NCBI GenBank assembly: GCA_017792365.1
Contig: CP051229.1
Location: 2,852,001-2,916,000, forward strand
Source of the DNA: Hyphomonas sp.
GTDB lineage: Bacteria > Pseudomonadota > Alphaproteobacteria > Caulobacterales > Hyphomonadaceae
Direction: 5' to 3'
Length of the DNA: 64,000 nt
The translations under genes and the position numbers were made by a program. Shown here in pieces: positions 26,976 to 36,503 of this stretch; position 1 is the first letter of the stretch; every line of letters starts with the position of its first letter. The notes under the pieces are model-generated. The model had not been told where the DNA came from. It did no database searches and saw only the letters and a program-made list of their open reading frames with translations.

Positions 26976-29306
26976 TCACTGTGATGCAGGCAGGCCGAGC
27001 GCGACATAGCGGCTGACCGCATCGATTTGCCCGGGCGTAAGGATGCCGTTCATCGGCGGCATCTCGGCGCTTCCATTGGCGACGATCGCCCGGATTTCGT
27101 CCAGCGAGGCCAACGCCTGCAGCGATGGCGCGCTGCCGCCCGGGACGCCCCTCCCGTCGCCGCCATGGCAGAGCGCGCATGACTGTGCGTAGGCCTGCCG
27201 GCCGGCGGCGAGCGCTTCGGCTGTCGCCGTGATGCCCGTCTTGTCGGTTGACCCCATCTCGACATCATCGGCGTTGGCTGGATCCGGCGCATCCGCTGCT
27301 GCTGCGGCGACTTCGCCTTCGCGCGGCAGTGCAAGGGCGACCAGCTCTGCCGGATAGCCGCGCTCCGAGAGCGCGACCACGATGTACTGGCGACCATCGT
27401 GCATGTAGGTCATTGGCGCGCCGGACGTCTTCGCAGGCAGTTCGATCTTCGCGACGATGTCGCCGGTCGCCTTGTCGTAAGCCCAGAACAGGTTGTCGCC
27501 GGGATCTCCGCCGATGTTTCCGGACGACGCCAGGAACATAAGCGATTTTGTGATGAGCGGGCTGGGGCGGACCGAGATCTGCCCCATCGAGTCGAAATCG
27601 AGATCGAGGCCCTGGAGTTCGGGAAGTTCGCGGACAAAGTCCGGCGCGCCGCCGATAGACCGCGACCACGCGTGCTCGCCGTCATTCATGTCGGTGGCCG
27701 TGACCAGCGCCCATGGCGGCTTGTTCACGGGCAGCCCGTTATCCAGCCGCAGCACGCCGCCGGAGACCGCGCGGTAGTCCCATTCATAGTCTTCCTGATT
27801 GGAAGGGGTCAGGCCCAGCGCCATGTAGGTGTTGCGTGTGGGAACGAACATCGTGTTCGTTTCAGGATCGACGGCGCCGCCATTCCAGTTCGATCCGCCA
27901 CCGTAATTCGGGTAGACGATCGTGCCCTTGTTGGTCTCTGAGATCAGCGTGGGCGGCATGTACATCTCTGGCGCCTTTGTATAGGCGGACAGGAATTCAG
28001 TGGCCTGCGCGTGAAGCTCTGGCGTAAGGTCCAGAACATCCTCTTCGTGAAAGCCGAGGTTCGCGTACGGCGCAGGTTTGGTCGGAAAGGGCTGTGTCTC
28101 CGAGAGTTGCTCGCCGGGGACCTGGAGCGCGGTGTTCACGGGGCGCTCTTCGATCGGCCAGACGGGCTCGCCGGTTTCGCGGTCGAAGACAAACGACATG
28201 CCCTGCTTGGTCAGCTGTGTGACCGCCTTGATGGTCTTACCGTCCTTCACGACGTCGTGCAGGATGGGCGCTGAGGGCAGGTCGTAATCCCACACGCCGT
28301 GATGCAGGATCTGGAAGTGCCAGACGCGCTCGCCGGTCGCGGCGTCGACGCACACCAGGGATTCGCCGAATAGGCCGTCGCCCGGACGGTCGCCAGCCCA
28401 GAAATTGTTGGTGGGGCTTTCGACGGGCAGGTAGACGTAACCGAGCTCCGGATCGGCCGCCATCATTGTCCAGACGCTGGCGGCGCCGAAATCATCCCAG
28501 CTGTCATTGCCCCACGTATCGTTGCCGAATTCGCCGGGGCGCGGGATCGTGTGGAAGGTCCAGAGCTTCTCGCCCGTGCGGACATCGAAACCGCGGACAT
28601 AGCCGGGCGTGCCGCCCTTCCGGCCGATCGTATCGTCGCCGATCATCTGGATCACGATCACGTCGCCGACCACGATGCCCGGCGCGGTCGAGTTCATGTC
28701 CTGCGGGTCAGCGGCGCGGGGATCGTCGGGCGGCAGGACGCCCTGGTTGAGATCGACCTGGCCGTTCTCGCCAAAAGCGGGATCTGCAAGCCCGGTCTTG
28801 GCGTCGACCGATATCAGGCGGCCGTCGATCGAGTTGAGGAGGAGCCGCTCCTCGGTTCCGTCTGTCCAATAGGAAACGGCGCGCGTAGATCCGGAGAAGC
28901 CCCGATCAATTTCCTTGCGGTAGGGGTCGGGTGTGAAGGTCCACTTGGTTGCGCCGGTGCCCGGGTCGATCGCGACGATCTGTGTGCCGCCGTCCGGAAT
29001 GTAGAGCGTCCCGTCCACGTAGAGGGGCGTGGCCTTCCAGTTGGAGTTCGGCCGGCCATCGACCTCAAGGCCGGGGCGCCGCCACACGACCTGCAGCTGG
29101 GCCGCATTGCTCGCGTCGATCTGGTCGAGCGGCGCATAACGCTGATTGCCAAGGTCGCCGCCCCAGGTGATCCAGTTTGGACCGTTCAGCGGCGCAGATT
29201 CTGCTTCCCCATTGGCAGTCGCCTGACCGGCGCCGTCCTGCATCTGTGAGCAGGATGCAAGCACGACAGCCGTCATGGCGGCCGACATCAGACCGAACAG
29301 GCGCAT
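26976..29306 (-). CDS. PQQ-dependent dehydrogenase with C-terminal cytochrome c domain (lipoprotein)
   Basis: Periplasmic quinoprotein of 776 residues. The ATG at 29306 has GGAGG upstream and gives a lipoprotein signal (lipobox LASC-S). The eight-bladed propeller is marked by repeated 'DPGTGATKW', 'DVRTGEKLW', 'DAATGERVW' and 'DRETGEPVW' tryptophan-docking motifs and by 'LHHGVWDYDLPSAPIL'. The C-terminus carries a haem site C710-ALCH with Met residues in 'EMPPM' as possible axial ligands. It resembles glucose/alcohol quinoprotein dehydrogenases that oxidise a substrate outside the cytoplasm and pass electrons to the respiratory chain. An 18-bp dyad at 29363-29380 lies 57 bp upstream. No pqq biosynthesis genes are in the window. 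The substrate is unknown. Confidence 0.9.
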   Translation of the reverse strand: MRLFGLMSAAMTAVVLASCSQMQDGAGQATANGEAESAPLNGPNWITWGGDLGNQRYAPLDQIDASNAAQLQVVWRRPGLEVDGRPNSNWKATPLYVDGTLYIPDGGTQIVAIDPGTGATKWTFTPDPYRKEIDRGFSGSTRAVSYWTDGTEERLLLNSIDGRLISVDAKTGLADPAFGENGQVDLNQGVLPPDDPRAADPQDMNSTAPGIVVGDVIVIQMIGDDTIGRKGGTPGYVRGFDVRTGEKLWTFHTIPRPGEFGNDTWGNDSWDDFGAASVWTMMAADPELGYVYLPVESPTNNFWAGDRPGDGLFGESLVCVDAATGERVWHFQILHHGVWDYDLPSAPILHDVVKDGKTIKAVTQLTKQGMSFVFDRETGEPVWPIEERPVNTALQVPGEQLSETQPFPTKPAPYANLGFHEEDVLDLTPELHAQATEFLSAYTKAPEMYMPPTLISETNKGTIVYPNYGGGSNWNGGAVDPETNTMFVPTRNTYMALGLTPSNQEDYEWDYRAVSGGVLRLDNGLPVNKPPWALVTATDMNDGEHAWSRSIGGAPDFVRELPELQGLDLDFDSMGQISVRPSPLITKSLMFLASSGNIGGDPGDNLFWAYDKATGDIVAKIELPAKTSGAPMTYMHDGRQYIVVALSERGYPAELVALALPREGEVAAAAADAPDPANADDVEMGSTDKTGITATAEALAAGRQAYAQSCALCHGGDGRGVPGGSAPSLQALASLDEIRAIVANGSAEMPPMNGILTPGQIDAVSRYVALGLPASQ

Positions 29307-29362
29307 TCGTTTCCTCCCCGAGTCGCGTAGCCGCATCGTTCGATGTGCGGCTTCTCCGCGTT

Positions 29363-29380
29363 GCAGTCCATGTGGACCGC
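29363..29380. promoter_or_regulatory. Candidate TetR operator in the PQQ dehydrogenase promoter
   Basis: GCAGTCCATGTGGACCGC is an 18-bp near-perfect dyad (GTCCA/TGGAC core) located 57-74 bp upstream of the quinoprotein start. 15 of 18 bases match the site at 30294-30311, and 'AAAT...TTGGC' also follows in both. The TetR gene lies between the two copies. Confidence 0.65.
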
Positions 29381-29463
29381 AAATAACCACCAAGTTGGCG
29401 GGCTTGTAAAGCGGGTTGTCGGAGGGAATCAGATCAGGCGGCGGACGGCCTTGGTCGGAAAGG

Positions 29464-30165
29464 CTATTTTTCGGCGTCGACGACAAGCGTTCCGGTGAGG
29501 ATGCGCTTGTAGTGTTCGAGCAAGGCCATGCACTCTTCCGCGCGGTCGGCGCGGCCGGAGAACAAGAGGTCTAGGACAAGGCCGCGCATGGCGGCGGCGT
29601 GAAGCGTGGTCATGGCTTCGACTTTGGCGCGATCTGTGATGCCCACGGACTGGGCCTGCTCCCAGACGGAGTCGCGCTGGTTGGCTTCGAAGGCTTCGAT
29701 CACCGCGGGGAACCGGACTGCGAGATCCGGATCGCTGCGAGATCCCATCATGATTTCGAGGAGTGCGATCGCCGCGGGCTGTTGCATCGCGGTCCACGTT
29801 GCGCCGGTAATCGAGAGATAGCGGTCCATTCCGGGCGTCGTATCGGCCAGTTCGCGCCGGACGGTGCGGTTCTGCTTGTCGGCGGCGTACTCGGCGACGG
29901 CGATCATCAGGTCGCACTTCGTGGGGAAGTGATGAAGCATCGCGCCGCGGCTGACGCCGGCTTCGTCGGTGACGGCCTGAAGGGTGGTCGAGGTGTAGCC
30001 GAGGCGCCCCAGACAGGCGATCGCGGCGCTGATCAGCCGCTTGCGCATGGCCGCCGTCCGCTCGGCGTGGGGGCCGCGGGTGGCCGGCTCGGGGGCGGGG
30101 GAAGGGGAGGTCTGGGGTTCGCTGGTCTTCATGCTGCTCGGGGTCCAGGCGTCGGTTTGCGTCAT
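29464..30165 (-). CDS. TetR/AcrR-family transcriptional regulator
   Basis: Repressor-type protein of 233 residues from the ATG at 30165; an internal ATG at 30132 is an alternative. After a Pro/Ser-rich N-terminal tail comes the helix-turn-helix 'TTLQAVTDEAGVSRGAMLHHFPTKCDL' (about residues 58-84). The remaining helical ligand domain shows no recognised signature. It sits between two copies of an 18-bp dyad, one in front of the leftward quinoprotein operon and one in front of the rightward paralogue gene, and probably controls both. The nearest dyad is 129 bp upstream of its own start. The effector is unknown. Confidence 0.9.
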   Translation of the reverse strand: MTQTDAWTPSSMKTSEPQTSPSPAPEPATRGPHAERTAAMRKRLISAAIACLGRLGYTSTTLQAVTDEAGVSRGAMLHHFPTKCDLMIAVAEYAADKQNRTVRRELADTTPGMDRYLSITGATWTAMQQPAAIALLEIMMGSRSDPDLAVRFPAVIEAFEANQRDSVWEQAQSVGITDRAKVEAMTTLHAAAMRGLVLDLLFSGRADRAEECMALLEHYKRILTGTLVVDAEK

Positions 30166-30293
30166 CGGTCGTAGGCTCAAAAGCTCCGTTGCGGAACCGC
30201 CGCGCAGCATCGGCCCTGCCCGCAAGGGCCCGGCCTGGCGCTGGCCGTGGTTGCAAGGGTTCCGGGGCTGTACGCGCCCAAGGAAGGCTGTTA

Positions 30294-30311
30294 GCAGTAC
30301 ACGTGGACCGT
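30294..30311. promoter_or_regulatory. Candidate TetR operator upstream of exported paralogue gene
   Basis: GCAGTACACGTGGACCGT lies 51-68 bp upstream of the start at 30362 and matches the quinoprotein-promoter dyad in 15 of 18 positions. A palindromic CCAA-TACG-TTGG follows at 30320-30330, echoing CCAA-G-TTGG next to the first site. The equal distance from both gene starts argues for one regulator at both promoters. Confidence 0.65.
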
Positions 30312-30361
30312 AAATCCGCCAATACGTTGGCACTAGCAACGGCTCGACGGGGAGGAAACCG

Positions 30362-31375
30362 ATGAAGGCCCGACTGCTTCTGATCGCTCCTGTCGTGGCG
30401 TTCGCGCCCTTGGCCTTCGCCCAGAATTACGAGCCGCCGCGCAACGCCATGGGCCAGCCAGACATTTCCGGCGCCTGGACGAATGAGAGCCTGACGCGGT
30501 TCGAGCGCTCGCCCCGCTACGGGGAGCGGCTGGTGATGACGCCGGAGGAGGTCGCGCAACTGGAAGGCGGCGCGGACGAACGCTGGGAGGAGGCCAACGC
30601 CCCGACAGACCCCGAAGAGGGTGCGCCGGAGTTTGCGCGCGTCGGCGGCTACAACGCCTACTGGGTCGGCAACAACAACAGGGTCGGGCGTGTCGGGGGC
30701 GAACCCCGCACGTCTCACATCACCTATCCTGCCGACGGCCGGGTCCCGCCGCGCAAGGCCGATGCGCCGCCGGAACAGACATCGCCGCTCCAGACCATCT
30801 TCTTTACGGCTGACGTTGGAGACCTCGAATCCCACGATACGCGCAGCGGCGCCGAACGCTGCATCTTCTGGCCATCGCACGCGGGCGCGGTGATGCGCGC
30901 TGCGGCCTACAACGCCAACTACCAGATCACGCAAGGCGCCGACGCCGTGGCGATCAACATCGAAACGATCCACGACACGCGGATCATTCCGCTGACGCGG
31001 GAGCATAATGCGGCAAGCGCGGTCACGCGTCCCTGGATGGGGGATTCAATCGGCTGGTATGAGGGCGACACCCTTGTCGTCGAGACGATCAATTTCCACC
31101 CGGACCAGTACTTCTACTACGCCTCGGAGGACCTGAAGGTCACCGAGCGGTTCACGCGCGTCGCCGACGACCGGCTGCTCTATCAGTTCCATGTCGAGGA
31201 TCCGCTGGTCTGGGATGAGCCGTGGGGCGGGGAGTATGAGTTCACCACCTCTGACGGGGTGCACGAGTACGCCTGCCATGAGGGCAACTACGCCCTGTAC
31301 AACGCCTTGCGGATCGGGCGGATGCAGGACGCCGGCGTGATTTCGGCAGACAACACCCAGGCCCCGCGCGACTAG
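30362..31375 (+). CDS. Exported protein of unknown function, paralogue of 25902-26957 product
   Basis: Protein of 337 residues with a signal peptide (MKARLLLIAPVVAFAP..., cleavage after AFA-QN) and 'GGGGAGGAAA' as ribosome binding site. It shares the whole family pattern with the product of 25902-26957: 'RNAMGQPDISGAWTNESLTRFERSPRYGERL', 'GEPRTSHITYPADGRVPPRK', 'CIFWPSHAGAVMR', 'GDSIGWYEGDTLVVETINFHPDQ', 'ACHEGNYAL'. The two are clearly diverged duplicates, about half identical by eye in the C-terminal part. It stands alone on the plus strand behind its own copy of the 18-bp dyad. No function can be assigned. Confidence 0.88.
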   Translation: MKARLLLIAPVVAFAPLAFAQNYEPPRNAMGQPDISGAWTNESLTRFERSPRYGERLVMTPEEVAQLEGGADERWEEANAPTDPEEGAPEFARVGGYNAYWVGNNNRVGRVGGEPRTSHITYPADGRVPPRKADAPPEQTSPLQTIFFTADVGDLESHDTRSGAERCIFWPSHAGAVMRAAAYNANYQITQGADAVAINIETIHDTRIIPLTREHNAASAVTRPWMGDSIGWYEGDTLVVETINFHPDQYFYYASEDLKVTERFTRVADDRLLYQFHVEDPLVWDEPWGGEYEFTTSDGVHEYACHEGNYALYNALRIGRMQDAGVISADNTQAPRD

Positions 31376-31432
31376 GCCGCAGATCGGGTCTGACGCAGAT
31401 CGGCTGGCGGCGCCGGTCGCAAGGTGTCGCCT

Positions 31433-32623
31433 TCAGGTGATGGCCATCTGTTGCGCCGGTGGTTCGAAGACTTCGTCTGGCGGAACGCTGCCGGCCATGA
31501 CGCCGAGGAACCGACCGGTCGCGACCGGGTCGGCCGACATCGCGGCCATGCCCGCAAGAGCCTCGGGCGGCGGCGGGATGAGCCGGGCCAGATCGATCGT
31601 CACCCGGTGCATTGGTATGGAGCGGCGGTCACGCGCCTGCCCAAAATCCGCAAGGGCTGCATCGATGTCCCGCCGGCCGCCGAGGCCGTCGATCAGCGCT
31701 GCGGAAAGCAGTTCAGCATCAAGCAGCGCATCGGTCATTCCCTGGGCGGTGATCGGGTCCTTGTGGTTCCCGGCATCGCCGACAAGCGCCCAACCGGGGC
31801 CGGACGCCGTCCGGAAAAACGTATCGAGATCGCCGGTCCCGACATAGCGCTGCACTGGGCGAGCGCCGGCGAAATGCTCTGCCAGCCAGTCGATCGATGC
31901 GATGGCCCGCCGCGTGGCGCCGTCGATGTCACTGCGCACCTCCTTGAAGCGGCTGTGCGGCCACTGCACCGCGAGAAAGGTCGTGCCGTCGCCGCAGGGG
32001 ACGGTCACCGCAAACAGGCCGTCGCGGACAAAGAGCCGTGTCGAAGCGACATCGGCATTTTCCCAGTATGTGTAGTAAGCGCAGCACTGCGCCTCGCAGG
32101 CATCGTATTGCCCGGCGCCGACCATGTGCGCGACGCGCGACCGCTTGCCGTCGGCGCCGACGACGATCCTTGCGCGAATACTCGTTTCGCCGGACGGTCC
32201 GCTTGTCGTCATTCCGACGATCCGACCGTCTTCGAGCAGCGGCGCGACAAAGCTTGCGCCTTCGCGCAGTTCGGCCCCCGCCGCGACCGCGGCTTCTGCA
32301 AGGAGCGGGTCGAACCGGAACCGGCGCGGCGCAAAGCCCTGGGTTGTGCCGTCCGGCATGGCCGCAGGTTTTCCCGACAGGACCGCGCCACCGAAATCCA
32401 CGGTCATCATGTCCTGCGAAGGATAGCCGAGCGCCACAAGGTCCTCGTACAGCTCGAGCCTCCGCAGGCACGACACGCCGGCCGGCTGGATGAAATGCCC
32501 CGACATCGTGTCGCTGGGAAAGGTTGTGCGGTCGATAAGCAGAACGTCCGCGCCCGCACGCGCCAACATCAGCGCAAGGGCGGAACCGGCGCAGCGCGCG
32601 CCGACGATTGCGACATCATACAT
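31433..32623 (-). CDS. FAD-dependent monooxygenase/oxidoreductase
   Basis: Flavoprotein of 396 residues in the group of aromatic hydroxylases, geranylgeranyl reductases and flavin halogenases. The N-terminal dinucleotide fold is 'VAIVGARCAGSALALMLARAG', with 'LLIDR' binding the FAD ribose. The second FAD motif is 'GWALVGDAGNHKDPITAQGMTDAL' (about 280-303), and the intervening 'VVGADGKRSRVAHMVGA' is the usual DG motif. It is divergent from the LysR gene at 32741, which probably regulates it. It may hydroxylate a small aromatic compound. A plus-strand open frame that covers it is a shadow. Confidence 0.88.
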   Translation of the reverse strand: MYDVAIVGARCAGSALALMLARAGADVLLIDRTTFPSDTMSGHFIQPAGVSCLRRLELYEDLVALGYPSQDMMTVDFGGAVLSGKPAAMPDGTTQGFAPRRFRFDPLLAEAAVAAGAELREGASFVAPLLEDGRIVGMTTSGPSGETSIRARIVVGADGKRSRVAHMVGAGQYDACEAQCCAYYTYWENADVASTRLFVRDGLFAVTVPCGDGTTFLAVQWPHSRFKEVRSDIDGATRRAIASIDWLAEHFAGARPVQRYVGTGDLDTFFRTASGPGWALVGDAGNHKDPITAQGMTDALLDAELLSAALIDGLGGRRDIDAALADFGQARDRRSIPMHRVTIDLARLIPPPPEALAGMAAMSADPVATGRFLGVMAGSVPPDEVFEPPAQQMAIT

Positions 32624-32740
32624 CGCAGGTCTCCGGTGTTGTCAGGACGGCCCCACGAGCAATTGCCCGGGGCACGGCGTGATGTATTCTGCAGCGCTGT
32701 TTCTGGGAAATTGAATGACTGTATCGCGGCTATTGGCGTG

Positions 32741-33682
32741 ATGAATTGGGCGGCAGTCGATCTCAATCTGCTGCGCGTGTTCGATGCGATGATGCTCGAA
32801 CTGAACACGACGCGCACAGGCGAGAGGGTGGGTCTCAGCCAGCCCGCCGTCAGCTCGGCGCTGGGGCGGCTTCGCCACATCGTAGGTGACGCGCTGTTCG
32901 TGCGAGAGGGGAATCGCATGGTGCCGACCATGCGCGCCGAACAACTGGCGGAGCCCATCCGCACCGCACTGCGCGAGATCGAGGACGCCCTCAGCAGCGT
33001 GGCCGGTTTCGATCCGGCGATGGCCCGGCGGTTCTTTCGCATCGTCGGCTCGGACTATTTCTCGACGCTTCTGATGCCACGGCTCGCCCGCGCCGTCCGG
33101 GCTGCAGCGCCCGGTCTGACGCTGCAGATGCTTGACCATCCAACCTCGGCCGCCGTGCGGCTGATGTCGGATGGCGCCGTAGACATGGTCGTCGATTCTG
33201 CGTCGGAGATGCCGGACTGGGTCTCAAGCCAGGAATTGTATCATTCGCGCATGGTGACAGTCGTGCGGAAGGGACATCCCGCCATCGCAAAGGCGGGCCT
33301 GCCACCCGGCGCGCGGATCCCGCCCGACCTTTTCTGCGCGCTGCCGCAAGTGCTGATGTCGATGGATGGGTCGCTCAGCGGCAGCGTGGACCAGCCGCTC
33401 AAGGAACATGGGCTGGCGCGGACGGTCGCCCTGACCGTACCGCACTTCCATGCCGTCGCCCTCGCGGTTGCGGAGACCGACCTGATCGGAAACCTGCCGG
33501 AGCATTTTGCGGCGCGCGTGGCCGGATTGATGGATCTTGAGATCTACCAGATGCCCTATGCGCCGGCCCCGATCGCCGTGATGCTCTACTGGCACAGCCG
33601 CCACCAGTCGGACGCCGCCCACGGATGGCTGCGGAACCGGATCCGGGAAGCGCTGATATTCCCCGGGACTCTCCAACCTTGA
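32741..33682 (+). CDS. LysR-family transcriptional regulator
   Basis: Regulator of 313 residues. The N-terminal helix-turn-helix is 'DLNLLRVFDAMMLELNTTRTGERVGLSQPAVSSALGRLRHIVGDALFVREGNRMVPT'-like sequence (residues 5-60), with a NodD/NahR-type effector domain after about residue 90. The ATG at 32741 is taken as the start; an open frame extending back to 31424 overlaps the divergent flavoprotein gene and is not coding. The divergent arrangement with a 117-bp gap suggests control of the FAD monooxygenase. The conserved AAE of the recognition segment is replaced by TGE, a small departure from the usual pattern. Confidence 0.9.
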   Translation: MNWAAVDLNLLRVFDAMMLELNTTRTGERVGLSQPAVSSALGRLRHIVGDALFVREGNRMVPTMRAEQLAEPIRTALREIEDALSSVAGFDPAMARRFFRIVGSDYFSTLLMPRLARAVRAAAPGLTLQMLDHPTSAAVRLMSDGAVDMVVDSASEMPDWVSSQELYHSRMVTVVRKGHPAIAKAGLPPGARIPPDLFCALPQVLMSMDGSLSGSVDQPLKEHGLARTVALTVPHFHAVALAVAETDLIGNLPEHFAARVAGLMDLEIYQMPYAPAPIAVMLYWHSRHQSDAAHGWLRNRIREALIFPGTLQP

Positions 33683-33915
33683 GCGAGCCCGCGCGTTCGA
33701 GTGGTCGCGCATCGCGCAACCGGAGACGTCCGTGCATCCAATCCAGCATTGCCGCCGTATTGTGTGGGTTCGGCCGCAACCTTATAGCGATCGGCCGGTC
33801 GCCTCCGGCCGCCAGGGAACTCGCCCCGGGGAGGGCATTCAGGCCTGCTGGCGGGACTTAGATTACGTTACGGAAGCTCTATCAAACGCAGTGTTTGTTC
33901 AAGGACCGATGACCC

Positions 33916-36316
33916 GTGACCAACGATGAATGGTGGGGCAAGATCGTCGAGGACGCGGCCAGCGAAGCCTACGTGTTCGATGCACAAACGTTTCAGTTTT
34001 TGTTGGTCAACCGGGGGCAAGGGACAACCTCGGCTACACGATGGAGGAGCTCAGGTCCCTGACGCCTTGGGATCTCAAGCCCCGTTTCACCCAAGACCAG
34101 TTCATCGTCATGGTCCAGCCGCTGTTGAATGGCGACGAGCGGCTTCTGGAATTTGAGACCGTTCATCAGCGCAAGGACGGTTCGACCTACGACGTCGCAG
34201 TCCGTCTGCAGGTGATGGAAACGACCGATTCCGGGTTTTCTACGCCGCCATTGAAGACGTCACGGAGAAGAAGAGCGCCGAGCGCGCGCTGCGCGAAACA
34301 ACGCGCCGTCTGCACGCCATCCTGCAGAACACCAAGATGGCCGTCTTCATGATGGATGAGCACCAGCACTGCATCTACATGAACGCCGCCGCCGAACAGC
34401 TGACCGGGTATTCATTCGAGGAAACCCAGGGCCGGCCGCTTCATGACGTGATCCACCACACTTATCCCGACGGGCGGCCGTTCCCGCTCCATGAATGCGC
34501 GATCGACCGGGCGTTTCCTGAAGACAACCAGATGAGCGGCGAAGAGGTGTTCGTCCACAAGGACGGGAGCTTCTATCCGGTCGGCTTCACCGCCTCGCCG
34601 ATGCGCGATGAGAGCGGAAAGACGATCGGTACGGTTGTTGAGGTCCGCAATATCGAGGAGGAGCTGAAGGCCCGCAACACGATGCGGATGTTCAACAAGA
34701 CGCTGCAGCGCCGGGTCGATGAAGAGGTCAACGAGCGCCAGCAGATCGAGGCGCAGCTGTTCCAGGCGCAGAAGATGGAGGCGATCGGCAAGCTGACGGG
34801 CGGCGTGGCGCACGACTTCAACAACCTGCTTCAGGTCGTTCGCGGAAACCTGGACCTGCTCACCAAGGACGTGGCTGGGAACGAGCGTGCGGAACGGCGC
34901 GTCCAGAACGCCATAGCCGGCGTGTCACGGGGATCGAAGCTGGCGGCGCAATTGCTCGCCTTTGGCCGACGTCAGCCGCTGGAGCCTGCCCCGATCAACC
35001 TAGGCAGGCTGGTGCGCGACATGGACGACATGTTGCGGCGGTCTCTCGGCGAGGGTGTCGAGATCGAAACTGTAGTCGACGCTGGCCTCTGGAACTGCAT
35101 GGCGGACCCCACGCAGGTTGAGAATGTGATCCTCAACATTGCAATCAACGCGCGCGACGCCATGTCCGGCCGCGGCAAGCTTACGATGGAGGCCGGCAAC
35201 GCAGCGCTGGGCGACGATTACGTGGCGCATCATCCGGGGCTTGCGGCTGGCCAGTACGTCATGCTCGCCTTCACCGACACCGGCTGCGGCATGTCGCCCG
35301 AAGTTCTCGAACAGGCCTTCGAACCGTTCTTCAGCACCAAGCCCGAGGGTCAGGGAAGCGGCCTGGGCCTCAGCATGGTCTACGGCTTTGCGCGGCAATC
35401 GGGAGGGCATGCGCGTCTCTACAGTGAAGTGGGGCAGGGAACGACGGTGCGGATCTATCTGCCGCGCACCAGACTGGCGGAAACCCAGTCGACGGCTTTG
35501 AGAGATGAGGCGTTGGTAGGGGGCGAGGAAACGATCCTGGTCGTCGAGGACGACAAGCAGGTGCGCGCAACCGCAGTCGAGATGCTGAGCGATCTTGGAT
35601 ACAAGGTCCTCAAGGCCAACGACGCCGACAGCGCCATCGCCATTGTCGAAAGCGGCGTCAGGATCGATCTCCTGTTCACCGATGTCGTCATGCCGGGGAA
35701 AATGCGCAGCCCGGAGCTGGCGCGCCGCACCCGCGCGCAATTGCCGGGCGCAGGCGTGTTGTTCACATCCGGGTATACGCAGAATGCGATCGTGCACGCG
35801 GGCCGGCTCGACGAAGGCGTTGAACTTCTGAGCAAGCCCTACAGCCGGGATCAACTGGCGCGGAAGGTGAGGCACGTGCTGGACAACCGCAGCAACGTCG
35901 ATGCAGGCGGCCCGGTTCAGTCTTCAGGTGAAGACGCTTTCCGATCCAAGAGCGTGCGCGTGCTGCTTGTGGAGGATGAAGCGCTGATCCGCATCAGCAC
36001 ACTCGACATGCTGGAGGACCTGGGCTGCCAGGCGAGTGAGGCGGCTAGCGTGGCCGAGGCCGATGCCTGTCTTGCCGAAGCAGGATACGATGTCCTGCTG
36101 ACGGACATTACGCTGCCGGATGGGTCCGGGCTTGAGCTTGCCCTCAACGCCGTGCGCAGCGCGCCGGACTTGCGCGTCATCGTCGCCTCCGGCCGCGATG
36201 TGAGTTCAGAAGAGGCCGCAGCTGGGTTTACGAGGCTGAACAAACCCTACGACCAGGACAAGTTGCGGCGGGCGCTTGAGCATAGCCTGGCCGCCCCTCG
36301 TCACCGCGATCCTTAA
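33916..36316 (+). CDS. PAS-PAS hybrid histidine kinase with two receiver domains, two frameshifts
   Basis: Cytoplasmic sensor kinase of about 800 residues. Order: PAS domain (about 10-125, '[18 protein letters not shown]'), second PAS (about 140-250, '[17 protein letters not shown]'), coiled coil, HisKA with '[16 protein letters not shown]', HATPase ('[22 protein letters not shown]', '[12 protein letters not shown]'), receiver 1 ('[10 protein letters not shown]') and receiver 2 ('[12 protein letters not shown]'). The start is a GTG at 33916. One G is missing from the G run at 34013-34017 and another near 34233-34235, so the raw sequence splits the gene into three frames. The uninterrupted 3' frame begins at ATG 34337. 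No membrane segment is seen. The partner is unknown. Confidence 0.82.
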
Positions 36317-36471
36317 CGCGCTCACGGCCTACGTCTGCCGCGGTCGCATTGTTCATCAGTTCTCCGAGCGCCTGCCGGGCGGGGGAGCCAGAAAGGCGTG
36401 CGATCCGTCAGCGATGTCCTCACGCGCTCGTGCAAATTTGGATCGAATTGCGCAGATCGCGTAAGGCCAAA

Positions 36472-36503
36472 ATAGTACAATTGAGCTTACCGTCCGGTAC
36501 TAT
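36472..36503. repeat. Inverted repeat overlapping the TadG-like start codon
   Basis: ATAGTAC at 36472-36478 and GTACTAT at 36497-36503 are perfect 7-bp arms around an 18-base spacer. The right arm includes the first bases of the proposed ATG at 36502. In RNA it would hide the start; in DNA it could be an operator. No Shine-Dalgarno sequence lies ahead of this ATG. Confidence 0.4.

Noticed and set aside
31424-32740. N-terminal extension making the LysR regulator 752 residues
   Set aside because: The extension is antisense to the FAD monooxygenase. LysR homology starts at the ATG at 32741, and the resulting length of 313 is normal.
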